NCBI RefSeq assembly: GCF_013409625.1
Contig: NZ_JACCBF010000001.1
Location: 2,111,001 to 2,175,000 of the forward strand
Direction of reading: 5' to 3'
Length of the DNA: 64,000 bases
Source of the DNA: Nocardioides kongjuensis
Lineage (GTDB): Bacteria > Actinomycetota > Actinomycetes > Propionibacteriales > Nocardioidaceae
Every line of letters starts with the position of its first letter. Positions within the stretch are counted from its first letter, which is position 1. Under the pieces are notes generated by a model that worked only from the letters and a program-made list of their open reading frames with translations, ran no database searches and was not told the origin of the DNA. Both the position numbers and the translations under genes were made by a program. This document shows, one piece after another, positions 56,305 through 64,000 of the stretch.

Positions 56305-57561
56305 TCACGTCCGCCGCGCGAACCGGACGTCGCCGTTGGGCAGCCGCTCCGTGCGGTAGCCGCGGTCGTGGATGCGGTGATGGTGGTGCGAGCACAGGCT
56401 GATCGCGTCGGCCAGGTCGGTGCGCCCGCCGGCTGACCAGGGCTGCAGGTGGTGCGCCTCGGTCCAGGCGGCCGGGATCGTGCATCCCTCGGCACGGCAG
56501 CTGCGATCGCGCAGCCGCAGCGCCCGGCGCTGGGCCTTCGAGAGGAGTCGCACCCGCCGCCCGAGGTCGAGCACCTCTCCCCTGCCACCCAGCACGGCCG
56601 GGATGATCTGCGCCTGGCACGCCAGCCGCCGCGCCTCCCCTGCCGAGATCACCTCCTCGCCGTCACCGGCGATCACGCCGGCCGCAGCGAGGTCGCTCAG
56701 CAACTGGGCCAGCGACATCGTGACGATCACCGTGGTCGCGTCCCCGCCGTGCTCCGGCAGACCATCGGGATCCAGCAGCTCGAGCAATGCCGCGAACGCC
56801 CGCGCATGGGCACGGTGCTGCGGCACGCGATCCTCACGCCCCACGCCGGCCCCGTCGGCCCGGCGCTGCCGCGGCGAGGTGAACGCCTGCAGGTAGTGCT
56901 TCAAGCGCTCCGCGACCGAGGTGGGCAGCACACCCGTGATCCGGGTCCGCCCGTCCCCCAGGTCCCTGAACCGCAGTGACGCCTTCTCCCGTGCCCGCCG
57001 CTCCTCGTCCTCCAGCCGACGCCCCTCCTCGGCCTCGGCGACCTCGGGCGCCACCACCTCCAGGATCCGGCGTCCCAACCGCCTCAGCTCCCGCGGCGGA
57101 TGATGCGCGGCGTACGCCACCAAGGTCTGCTCCGCCTGCCCTGCCAGGTCCGGTCCGAGCCCGGCAGGAAGGTCGTCGACCGCCGCGAGGATCACCTGCG
57201 CCTGAGCCGCCGACACGGTCCCGGCCCGCATCCCCGCCGCGACCGCCGGCCGCCGCTCCAGCGCCTCGGCGAGGTGGAGAGCAGCCCGCGCCGCGCGGGG
57301 GTCGGCCTGCGTCGCCTGCGCCAACCACGCCGCCGCGTCCCGGGCACCGTGCTCGAGCGCCACGTCGTCAGCGACCGCCAGCACCCGCGCCTTCAGCTCC
57401 GCCAACTGCGCCTCGGCCCGCACGAGCTCGACCAGCACCCGCTCCTTCTCCGCCACCGACATGAACACCGGCTGGACGTCGTCGACGCTTGCCAGCGCAG
57501 TCCGCAGCGCAACGGCGCACGCCACCACCGGATGGGGTGGTGCGATCGTCGCGACCGACAT
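56305..57561 (-). CDS. DUF222 domain HNH endonuclease signature protein (second)
   Basis: A 418-residue paralogue-family member of the gene at 30460 but diverged in sequence. The DUF222 part covers about 1-310 (VLVELVRAEAQLAELKARVLAVADDVALEHG, AVAAGMRAGTVSAAQAQVIL). The HNH part is CRAEGCTIPAAWTEAHHLQP, then GGRTDLADAISLCSHHHHRIHDRGY. It stands between small-protein genes and the pilus operon. The clean frame suggests it is intact. Nuclease activity is not proven for the family. Confidence 0.88.
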   Translation of the reverse strand: MSVATIAPPHPVVACAVALRTALASVDDVQPVFMSVAEKERVLVELVRAEAQLAELKARVLAVADDVALEHGARDAAAWLAQATQADPRAARAALHLAEALERRPAVAAGMRAGTVSAAQAQVILAAVDDLPAGLGPDLAGQAEQTLVAYAAHHPPRELRRLGRRILEVVAPEVAEAEEGRRLEDEERRAREKASLRFRDLGDGRTRITGVLPTSVAERLKHYLQAFTSPRQRRADGAGVGREDRVPQHRAHARAFAALLELLDPDGLPEHGGDATTVIVTMSLAQLLSDLAAAGVIAGDGEEVISAGEARRLACQAQIIPAVLGGRGEVLDLGRRVRLLSKAQRRALRLRDRSCRAEGCTIPAAWTEAHHLQPWSAGGRTDLADAISLCSHHHHRIHDRGYRTERLPNGDVRFARRT

Positions 57562-57635
57562 GCTGGCCTCCCGAGCGGAGCAGATCAGATGCCTGCATTC
57601 GACCACCGGGGTACGACACAAACCCCGCCGACGGG

Positions 57636-58505
57636 CTAGATCCCGATCGAGCGCAGGTACGCGTCCCCCAGGTTCCCCGCGCCCAGGATCGCGCTCCACG
57701 CCCCCAGCACCATGAACGGCCCGAACGGCACCGCCGTCTTGCGGCCCGCCTTCCCGCCCGCCATCAGCAGCACCCCGGCCACCGCCCCGAGCAGGAACCC
57801 GAGGAACGCCCCCACCAGGAAGGTCCCCCACGTCAGGTAGGCCGTCATCGCGCCCACCAGCCCGGACAGCTTGACGTCCCCGAACCCCATGCCGCCCGGT
57901 GCGATGTACCAGACCACGAAGAAGAACGCCCCGAGGATCGCTCCCCCCTCGACCGCCCGCAGCAACGCGTGCCCGTCCCCACCGATCGCCAGCAGGACCG
58001 CCAGCACCGGGTACGACGGCAGCACGATCGCGTCCGGCAGCCGGTGCACGTCGAGGTCGATCAACGCCAGCGCGATCGCCACCGCCGCGAACGTCAGGTA
58101 CGCCGGCAGCAGCCGCAACCCGTCGTCGTCCGTCCCGAACCGGAGCGCCACCAGCACGAACACCAGCCCCGTGCCCGTCTCCACCAGCGGGTAGCGCGCA
58201 CTGATCGGCTCCCCGCAGTCGAAGCAGCGCCCCCGCAGCACCAGCCAGCCGAGCACGGGCACGTTGTGGCGGTTGCGGATCTCGTGCCCGCACCTCGGGC
58301 ACGCCGACGGCGGGCTCACCACCGACTCCCCCGCCGGCACCCGGTGCGCCACGACGTTGAGGAACGACCCGATGGCCAGGCCGAGGAGGGCAGCGATCAC
58401 CGGGACGGCGAGGTCGAGGAACTGTTGCTCGCTCAGCGCTGATGACTCCAGCTCAGGATCGTGATCTGCCTCTTCGGCGGGACGGGGACGCCGGTCGGGT
58501 CCCAC
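57636..58505 (-). CDS. pilD: Type IV prepilin peptidase (A24 family)
   Basis: An up to 289-residue membrane protease. It has IGSFLNVVAHRVP near the first helix, the zinc-type C-x2-C pairs CPRCGHEIRNRHNVP and CFDCGEPIS, and the two catalytic aspartates in LIDLDVHRLPDAIVLP and GMGFGDVKL (GxGD). It cleaves and N-methylates prepilins, including those encoded upstream. The frame opens at GTG 58505, overlapping the previous gene by 73 bases; GTG 58400, giving a start directly at the first helix, is a good alternative. Last gene of the pilus operon. Confidence 0.9.
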   Translation of the reverse strand: MGPDRRPRPAEEADHDPELESSALSEQQFLDLAVPVIAALLGLAIGSFLNVVAHRVPAGESVVSPPSACPRCGHEIRNRHNVPVLGWLVLRGRCFDCGEPISARYPLVETGTGLVFVLVALRFGTDDDGLRLLPAYLTFAAVAIALALIDLDVHRLPDAIVLPSYPVLAVLLAIGGDGHALLRAVEGGAILGAFFFVVWYIAPGGMGFGDVKLSGLVGAMTAYLTWGTFLVGAFLGFLLGAVAGVLLMAGGKAGRKTAVPFGPFMVLGAWSAILGAGNLGDAYLRSIGI

Positions 58506-60568
58506 ACCTGGACCCTAGCGGTGAGGCTGACCGGATCGGAGGCACTGCAGGTCGACTTGCCGAGACACACGTGCACCTTCAGGTGGACGGTCGTGTTGTT
58601 GTAGCCGTATCCGGGCGAGTTGTCCGGGATCTCGAAGACCGGGCCCGTGTACCGCGGATTCCCTGTGTTGACGTCGAACTCGACTCGGCGGGCGACCACC
58701 CCGAACTTGGCGACCTCGGCGCTGAAGTTGCTCAGCACGATGCTGAGGTCGGCCAGCGGCGCGTAGGTCGTGCCCTGCAGGTACATGTTGATCTTGTTGT
58801 TGCCGGACGGGTCGGTCGAGAGCAGCGGGCACGACGTGCCTGTCGCGATGCACGTCCCAGCCTCGCCCCGCAGCACCGGGACGAAGTACTTCAGGTCCAA
58901 GGTGATGGGGCCGACCGTGGTCGTCGCGTTGTTCTGCTTCGCGTTCGCCGTGTACTCGACGCTCGCGCCGGTGTAGCCGGCCAGTCGGACCGCCTTCTGC
59001 AGGTCCGTGAGGTTCGTTCCCGTGATCGGGATGTCGGTCGTCGTGGAGCTCGTGGTGGCGGTGATCGGCGTGGCCAGGCTCCATGCCCCGATGGTGAGCT
59101 TCGCGTTGCCGGCGAAGTTCGCACCCGTCGCCGGCTCCTTGTGCGTGACGTGCAGCGTCGCCTGGGTCAGGATCGAACCCGACGGGACGGACCTGCTGGG
59201 CTGGAAGCCGTCGATCTTGAGGATGCTCGACGACTGGTTGGCAGTGGCCGTCGTCCAGGTGGCGCCCGGGCCACCCGCCTTGAGGTTGGCCACGGTCGCC
59301 CCGGTGAAGGAACCGGCCGACACGACGCTTCCGCCGTGGCTGATGTCCCGCGCCGTGTCGGTCACGGCTGTCGGTGTGCTGCCGCTCTTCAGACCGTAGA
59401 GCTCGATCGGCGGGCGGTCGCTGTGGTAGCTGGCGCACAGCTCCATGTGCGCGCCGGTGCTGCCGTTGCCGTTGAGGAACATCCGGCTGTTGCCGCCGAA
59501 CACGAACTGCACACCCTGGGCGTTGACGTCGGTGATGGGGCTCTGGCAGTTCCCGGGGATCAGGCCGTCGGCGTCGGTCGGCAGCGGGGACGGGGGCTTG
59601 GCGAGCACGGCGCCGGTGGTCGGGTTCGTCGGCGTGCCGCCGAGGAGGTCGGTGCCGCGCGGCACCGACCACACGTTGGTGCTGGCGGGGTAGACGCCAT
59701 CCGGGCACACGTCGGTGCAGGTCTCGTCGTGGAAGTCGAAGTAGTAGTTGCCCGGCTTGAACCACATGACGCGGCACAGGCCCATCGCGTCGTTGAGCTC
59801 CTTGGCGCTGTCGTAGTAGCCGGGGGTGAAGGTGGCCACGCCTCCCGAGCAGCTCGTGGGCGGCGTCTGCAGCGCCGGCACGGTGCTGCCGAGCTCGTGG
59901 TTGTAGTTGGGGTCGTCGACCGGCGCGACGCCACCGCAGGTCTTGGTCGCCGTTCCGGTCACGGTGGTCGCCGAGCACGATCCGGTCGCCCGGACGTCCC
60001 CGGCATCCACGCTCACCGGACCGATGATGTCGCCGTCGGCGTAGATGCCGCCGTGCACCTTCAGCGCGTCGGACGCGGTCAGGTGACCGTTGGCATGGGT
60101 CCCCTGGTCGCCCAGCGTGACGATGGCATAGCCCGGCTTGTTGGAGTCGTTGATCGGGACCGGCGACCCCTGCTGACCTGTCCCCGCCTCGCCCGTGCAC
60201 TCGACGAAGGCCGAGGAGGTCTTCACCGTCCCGGTCGCCGGGTAGAAGTTGTTGAGTGCGAGCGTGTCCGTGAGGTCTGCCCCCAAGGTGCCGCCGAAGC
60301 AGCCCTTGCCGCCGAGCGCGTTGTCGAACCCGCTCGGGCTCGAGGTGAAGCCGTAGCCGGTGCGCAGGTCATTGATGGCGATGTTGCCGGCGGCGTCGGC
60401 CGCGTACGACGTGCCGGCCACGTCGCGCAGGGTCACTGTCGCGCGGAGGCTGCCGTCGCCTCGAATCAGCACCGCCCCGACGACCAGGGCGATCGTGGTC
60501 GTGATGAGCAGGGCGAAGATGAGCATCGCACCCTCGTCGTCGCGACGACGGAGCCTCCACCGGGTCAT
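58433..60568 (-). CDS. Large PilX-like pilus assembly/surface protein
   Basis: A 711-residue protein with a short basic N-terminus MTRWRLRRRDDEGAMLIFALLITTTIALVVG (motif trimmed to the helix MLIFALLITTTIALVVGAVL), like PilX-type minor pilins that lack a cleavable site. The rest is a Gly/Thr/Ser/Asn-rich extracellular region with many Cys (about 17), some paired as in CTDVCPDG, and little Arg/Lys. It could be a pilus-tip adhesin or a PilY-like partner. No known adhesive domain could be named. ATG 60568 overlaps the prepilin stop by four bases. Confidence 0.7.
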   Translation of the reverse strand: MTRWRLRRRDDEGAMLIFALLITTTIALVVGAVLIRGDGSLRATVTLRDVAGTSYAADAAGNIAINDLRTGYGFTSSPSGFDNALGGKGCFGGTLGADLTDTLALNNFYPATGTVKTSSAFVECTGEAGTGQQGSPVPINDSNKPGYAIVTLGDQGTHANGHLTASDALKVHGGIYADGDIIGPVSVDAGDVRATGSCSATTVTGTATKTCGGVAPVDDPNYNHELGSTVPALQTPPTSCSGGVATFTPGYYDSAKELNDAMGLCRVMWFKPGNYYFDFHDETCTDVCPDGVYPASTNVWSVPRGTDLLGGTPTNPTTGAVLAKPPSPLPTDADGLIPGNCQSPITDVNAQGVQFVFGGNSRMFLNGNGSTGAHMELCASYHSDRPPIELYGLKSGSTPTAVTDTARDISHGGSVVSAGSFTGATVANLKAGGPGATWTTATANQSSSILKIDGFQPSRSVPSGSILTQATLHVTHKEPATGANFAGNAKLTIGAWSLATPITATTSSTTTDIPITGTNLTDLQKAVRLAGYTGASVEYTANAKQNNATTTVGPITLDLKYFVPVLRGEAGTCIATGTSCPLLSTDPSGNNKINMYLQGTTYAPLADLSIVLSNFSAEVAKFGVVARRVEFDVNTGNPRYTGPVFEIPDNSPGYGYNNTTVHLKVHVCLGKSTCSASDPVSLTARVQVWDPTGVPVPPKRQITILSWSHQR

Positions 60569-61251
60569 GTCTGCCTCCGCTCGCCCGAGAGGGTTGCGCT
60601 GTAGGTGCTGCTGGCGTCGCGGCTGTCCTTGTCGTGGGACGTCAGCGTCATGGTGACGATCACCGGCACGTTCGCGCCGGCGCCGTTGCACTTGTCGGCC
60701 CCCGATGCGCCGTCGGCGCGGACGCACACCACCGTCGGGACGGCCGAGAGGTTCTTGGCGACCGTCACGCGCGAGTCGACGTGCGATCCCGTGCAGCGGA
60801 CCCGCACCAGGTCGTACGGCGCGCCGGCTCCCTGCCGGAGGTAGGTGACGGTGACCTTCGTCGGGGTGTCCGGGGACGCAGGCGCGTACTCCGTCCAGGC
60901 CAGCGTCACGAGGTTCGCGGCAGACGGCAGCGAGCAGCTCACCAGGCTGCCCGTGTCGGGCGCCTCCACCGACTGCTGCAGCGGGAAGGAGTGGCTGGGC
61001 CGGTCGTAGGTCGTCGACCGACGCCCGATGCTGGCGACGTCCCGCTGCCAGTACGCGGAGGCGAACTGGACGTCGTGGGACTCCGTCAGCCGGGTCTCGA
61101 CCGTGACCGTCGTTCTGAGGTAGCTGACGACGACTCCGGTCAGGGCGACCACGATGATGCCCACGATCGCCACCGTGAACACCAGCTCGATGAGGGTGAA
61201 CCCGTCCTCGGCGTGACGGGCACGGCGTTTGCGGATGCTCAGCTGGTGCAT
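60565..61251 (-). CDS. Prepilin-type protein (PilW-like)
   Basis: A 228-residue protein with a basic leader (MHQLSIRKRRARHAED) and a classical type IV prepilin motif GFTLIELVFTVAIVGIIVVAL at residues 17-37 (trimmed core GFTLIELV), with cleavage after the Gly and Glu at +5. The globular part has a Cys pair near the C-terminus (VVCVRADGASGADKCNG). Minor pilin of the PilW/PilJ kind by size and position. Overlaps its neighbours at both ends. Confidence 0.85.
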   Translation of the reverse strand: MHQLSIRKRRARHAEDGFTLIELVFTVAIVGIIVVALTGVVVSYLRTTVTVETRLTESHDVQFASAYWQRDVASIGRRSTTYDRPSHSFPLQQSVEAPDTGSLVSCSLPSAANLVTLAWTEYAPASPDTPTKVTVTYLRQGAGAPYDLVRVRCTGSHVDSRVTVAKNLSAVPTVVCVRADGASGADKCNGAGANVPVIVTMTLTSHDKDSRDASSTYSATLSGERRQT

Positions 61252-61730
61252 GGCGCCACACTCGGGTCGCAGGGTTTCCGGACCACGATCGTCAGCACCT
61301 CGTCCACCTTCCTGGACGCGGTCGCGTCAGGACTGGTGACGTGCAGGGTGACCAGCTGGACACCGGTGTCCGTCGTGCAGGCAGACCGGGCGCCCGTGGG
61401 TCCGATGCTCAGCGGCTTGTCGTGGGACAGACCGGATCCGGCCGGCAGGCCGGTGAGGCGACCCCTGACGGTCGGGCTCAGGTAGGCATTCGCCGCTGGG
61501 CAGGCCGCGTAGTGGCCGGCGGCCACCCAGTCCTGCACCGCCTCGGCCAGGCTCCGCACGTAGGCGCCGTTGGTCGTCGACTTCCGCTGGATGTCGGACG
61601 CCTTGACCGTCATCGCGAGGCCCGTCATGACCGCGACGCCGGCGATTCCGAGGATGACGACGGCGACCAGGAGCTCGACCAGGGTCTCGCCCCGGTCGTC
61701 GCGTCCGTGATCGGCGGCGTCAAGGACCAT
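61239..61730 (-). CDS. Prepilin-type protein with GETLVELL motif (PilV-like)
   Basis: A 163-residue protein with an acidic/basic leader (MVLDAADHGRDDR) and the variant prepilin motif GETLVELLVAVVILG at residues 14-28; Glu replaces the usual Phe right after the cleavage Gly. The Glu at +5 is kept. C-terminal region has three to four Cys (CTTDTG, KPCDPSVAPC). Minor pilin, PilV/GspI-like by size. The start overlaps the PilC stop by one base. Confidence 0.82.
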   Translation of the reverse strand: MVLDAADHGRDDRGETLVELLVAVVILGIAGVAVMTGLAMTVKASDIQRKSTTNGAYVRSLAEAVQDWVAAGHYAACPAANAYLSPTVRGRLTGLPAGSGLSHDKPLSIGPTGARSACTTDTGVQLVTLHVTSPDATASRKVDEVLTIVVRKPCDPSVAPCTS

Positions 61731-62935
61731 CAGACGTCCACCTGCTGGAAGATGCCGTACATCGCCGACACCAGCGCGACGGCCACGAAGCCGACGATGG
61801 CGCCCATGACGATGATCACGAGCGGCTCGAAGAGCGCGGTCAGCTTGTTGATCTTGTAGTCGAGCTCGTCCTCGTAGTACTCGGCGGTGACCTCGAGCTG
61901 GGTGTCCATCGACCCGGTCTCCTCCCCGACCCGGAGCATCGAGGTCGCCGTGCCCGGGAAGAGGCGCGTCCGCGCCAGCGGCGCGGCGAGGCCCTGCCCT
62001 TCCAGCAGCTGCTCGGTCACACCGTTGAGGCGCTTGATGAAGACCCGGTTCCGCAGCGAGTCGATCGCCACGGTGATCGCCTCCGGCAGGTTGACTCCCG
62101 CCGAGACCATCGACGCCATCACCCGGCAGAATCTCTCGACCAGTGCGTACTGGATCGTCTCACCGAGTACGGGCACCTTGAGCAGGAATGCGTGCCAGAC
62201 GTACTTCCCTCGCTCGAACCGTTGGGAGATCAGGAACAGGACGACCCAGGCGGCGATCCCGGCCACGATCGCCCACCACCAGTGGCCGAGGAAGTCCGTG
62301 GTCCACAGCAGCATGCGCGTCGGCAGCGGCAGCTCGGCGTGCAGCTCCGAGAAGAAGACCTTGAACTTCGGCAGCACGTAGATCGCCAGGACCAGCACGG
62401 TGACGACCGACATCGCGGCGACCGCCATCGGGTACATCAGCGCCGACTTGATCTTCCGCCGTGCCTCGAGGTCACGCTCCAGGTAGACGGCCAACCGTGC
62501 CAGGACGGTGTCGAGCTCACCGGTCAGCTCGGCCGAGCGGACGATGCCGCGGTAGAACTCCGGGAACACCTTCGGGTAGCGCTCGAGGGTGTCGGAGAAC
62601 CGCTCACCGGTGCGCAGTCCGTCCTCTATGTCGTGCATCATCCGGCGCACCGACGAGTTCTCGCTCTCCGCACCGATCGAGTGGACGGCGTCGAGGATCG
62701 GCAGGCCGGCGCGCAGGAAGGCGGCGATCTGCCGGGAGAGGTGCATGACCTCGTCCTTCTTGATCCGCGGACCCGAGATCTCGTACTGGAGGATGCTCTT
62801 CTTCTCGGTGACCCGCAGGTCGCGCAGGTCGCGCTGGTAGAGAGCGACCTCCGCGTCGCCGCGGCTCGCTGCCTTCTCGGTCCCCTTGACCCGCTTGCCC
62901 TCCAGGTCGACTCCGGCGAACGCGTACTTCGGCAT
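61730..62935 (-). CDS. pilC: Type IV pilus inner-membrane platform protein
   Basis: A 401-residue T2SS-F/PilC protein: MPKYAFAGVDLEGKRVKGTEKA at the start, two homologous T2SSF domains (about 70-190 and 270-395; LSRQIAAFLRAGLPILDAV and VERFCRVMASMVSAGVNLPEAI), and three membrane segments including a C-terminal EPLVIIVMGAIVGFVAVAL. It anchors the pilus motor in the membrane. Two bases separate it from the PilB stop. Confidence 0.93.
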   Translation of the reverse strand: MPKYAFAGVDLEGKRVKGTEKAASRGDAEVALYQRDLRDLRVTEKKSILQYEISGPRIKKDEVMHLSRQIAAFLRAGLPILDAVHSIGAESENSSVRRMMHDIEDGLRTGERFSDTLERYPKVFPEFYRGIVRSAELTGELDTVLARLAVYLERDLEARRKIKSALMYPMAVAAMSVVTVLVLAIYVLPKFKVFFSELHAELPLPTRMLLWTTDFLGHWWWAIVAGIAAWVVLFLISQRFERGKYVWHAFLLKVPVLGETIQYALVERFCRVMASMVSAGVNLPEAITVAIDSLRNRVFIKRLNGVTEQLLEGQGLAAPLARTRLFPGTATSMLRVGEETGSMDTQLEVTAEYYEDELDYKINKLTALFEPLVIIVMGAIVGFVAVALVSAMYGIFQQVDV

Positions 62936-62937
62936 GT

Positions 62938-64000
62938 TCAGACCCCCGCGACGTAGATCGAGCGCATGACTTCGGCGGCCGTGGTCGTGCCGTCGGTGAC
63001 CAGGCGGACCGCCTGCTCCTGGAGGGTGCGCATCCCCTGGCTCCGGGCGAGCTTGCGCATCTGGTCGTGCGGTGCCCGGTCGACGATCAGCTCGCGCACC
63101 TCGTCGGTGACGACGAGCATCTCGTAGACACCGATCCGCTCCAGGTAGCCGGTGTGGGCGCAGAAGTGGCAGCCGGTGCCGTGGTGCCAACCGTCGATCG
63201 GCTCCCGGCCACCGAACTGCTGCACGAAGGCGAGCTCGTCCGGTGAGGGCTCGAAAGGCTCCAGGCACGACGTGCAGCTGCGGCGCACCAGTCGCTGCGC
63301 GACGACAGCTGTCACCGAGGAGGCGATGAGGAACGCCTCGATGCCCATGTCGAGCAGGCGGTACAGCGCCGAGACCGCCTCGGTGGCGTGCAGCGACGAC
63401 AGCACGAAGTGACCGGTGAGCGCCGACTGCACGGCGATCCGGGCGGTGTCGACGTCACGGATCTCGCCGACGAGGATGACGTCGGGGTCCTGGCGCAGGA
63501 TGGACTTGAGCCCGCCGGCGAAGGTGATGCCGGCCGCTTCGTTGATCTGGATCTGGTTGATCGAGTCGAAGGTGTACTCGACCGGGTCCTCGATCGTCAT
63601 CAGGTTCTTGTCGGGACTGTTCAGCTCGCCGAGCGATGCATAGAGCGTCGTGGTCTTGCCACCGCCGGTCGGGCCGGCGCAGATGACCATGCCGTACGGC
63701 GAGTGGATCAGCTGGGAGTAGCGCTCGGCCGTGTCGGCGGGCATGCCGAGCTGCTCGAGCTTGAAGAGCGGGCGGCTCTTGTCCAGGACCCGCATGACGA
63801 CCTTCTCACCACCGACGACGGCCGTGGTCGAGACCCGGATGTCGACCTCGCGGCCGTCGACGTCCATCGTGATCTGGCCGTCCTGCGGACGACGCCGCTC
63901 GACGATGTTCATCCCGCCGAGGATCTTCACGCGGCTGACGATGGCGGGGCCGATCGATCCGGGCAGGTCGAGCACCTCGGTGAGGGCGCCGTCGATGCGA
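62938..64000 (-). CDS. pilB: Type IV pilus assembly ATPase PilB (partial, N-terminus beyond window)
   Basis: The last 354 or so residues of a GspE/PilB ATPase; the frame stays open to the right edge. Visible: Walker A GPTGGGKTTT, Asp box, Walker B DPDVILVGEIRD, His box LHATEAVSAL and a C4 zinc site from CTSC and CHFC. This is the extension motor that powers pilin assembly. A PilT retraction ATPase is not in view. Confidence 0.93.
   Translation of the reverse strand, partial: RIDGALTEVLDLPGSIGPAIVSRVKILGGMNIVERRRPQDGQITMDVDGREVDIRVSTTAVVGGEKVVMRVLDKSRPLFKLEQLGMPADTAERYSQLIHSPYGMVICAGPTGGGKTTTLYASLGELNSPDKNLMTIEDPVEYTFDSINQIQINEAAGITFAGGLKSILRQDPDVILVGEIRDVDTARIAVQSALTGHFVLSSLHATEAVSALYRLLDMGIEAFLIASSVTAVVAQRLVRRSCTSCLEPFEPSPDELAFVQQFGGREPIDGWHHGTGCHFCAHTGYLERIGVYEMLVVTDEVRELIVDRAPHDQMRKLARSQGMRTLQEQAVRLVTDGTTTAAEVMRSIYVAGV

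Noticed and set aside
30460..57561. The two DUF222/HNH genes as ends of one composite mobile element.
   Set aside because: The proteins are diverged, lack shared flanking repeats, and enclose ordinary operons such as pca and cls. Multiple unrelated copies are normal in these genomes.
1..64000. CRISPR array, tRNA, rRNA or known riboswitch.
   Set aside because: No regularly spaced repeats, cloverleaf sequences or recognisable riboswitch cores were seen in the short intergenic gaps.

Overview
The window is very GC-rich, with almost every third codon position G or C, GTG starts common, genes densely packed and many 1-8 bp start/stop overlaps. Gene content (two DUF222/HNH endonucleases, DUF3556, DUF6458, mycothiol-era DinB-like proteins, PucR regulators, an ECF41 sigma factor, an actinobacterial type IV pilus cluster) points to an actinobacterium, most like Nocardioides or a close relative. 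That placement is inference from gene content; there is no rRNA here.

Layout. 1-13.8 kb: mixed metabolic and regulatory genes (Pr6Pr membrane protein, truncated haemoglobin, ECF41 sigma factor with its epimerase-like partner, SNF2 helicase, ArsR plus SRPBCC/DinB fusion, acyl-CoA dehydrogenase with divergent HxlR, SDR with a KstR-like operator, PadR-fadH-SnoaL operon). 13.9-17.8 kb: a complete glycine betaine/osmoprotectant ABC transporter (ATPase, two permeases, lipoprotein) with a trailing NmrA-like gene. 17.8-31.7 kb: DUF1304, an internally shortened flavodoxin, DUF3556-acyl-CoA ligase-PucR, a phytoene-desaturase-like flavoprotein, a second PucR divergent from a GMC oxidoreductase, a photolyase, a hydrolase and a DUF222/HNH gene. 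31.7-33.5 kb: an IS110-type element with structured non-coding flanks. 33.5-37.2 kb: a CstR/CsoR-type regulator with DUF302, divergent from MMPL, AhpD-like, Cys-rich mini-protein and YgaP-like DUF2892 genes, with two C6G6 palindromic operators between them.

37.2-53.3 kb is the standout region. A pcaHGBDC-pobA operon (4-hydroxybenzoate to 3-oxoadipate) with a divergent IclR regulator sits next to an eight-gene operon whose order (ALDH, HD phosphohydrolase, ferredoxin reductase, ferredoxin, SDR, PEP-synthase-like phosphohistidine subunit, ATP-binding subunit, P450, then IclR) matches the cre 4-cresol cluster of Corynebacterium glutamicum. The predicted route is: ATP-dependent phosphorylation of a 4-alkylphenol, P450 oxidation of the alkyl group on the phosphorylated substrate, dephosphorylation by an HD enzyme, oxidation of alcohol and aldehyde to 4-hydroxybenzoate, then PobA and the Pca enzymes. 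A second HD phosphohydrolase heads an operon with the IclR gene, and matching operators (TTCCG-N-TGG-N-CGGAA type) precede both this operon and the P450-led one.

53.3-56.3 kb: RDD protein with a separately encoded 9-residue-repeat partner, cardiolipin synthase-like PLD enzyme and two small proteins. 56.3-57.6 kb: second DUF222/HNH gene. 57.6-64.0 kb: type IV pilus operon on the minus strand (PilB, truncated by the window edge, PilC, two prepilin-like proteins, a large PilX-like protein, prepilin peptidase). I see no tRNA, rRNA, CRISPR array or known riboswitch. No gene-free stretch exceeds 300 bases; the two longest flank the IS110 transposase.
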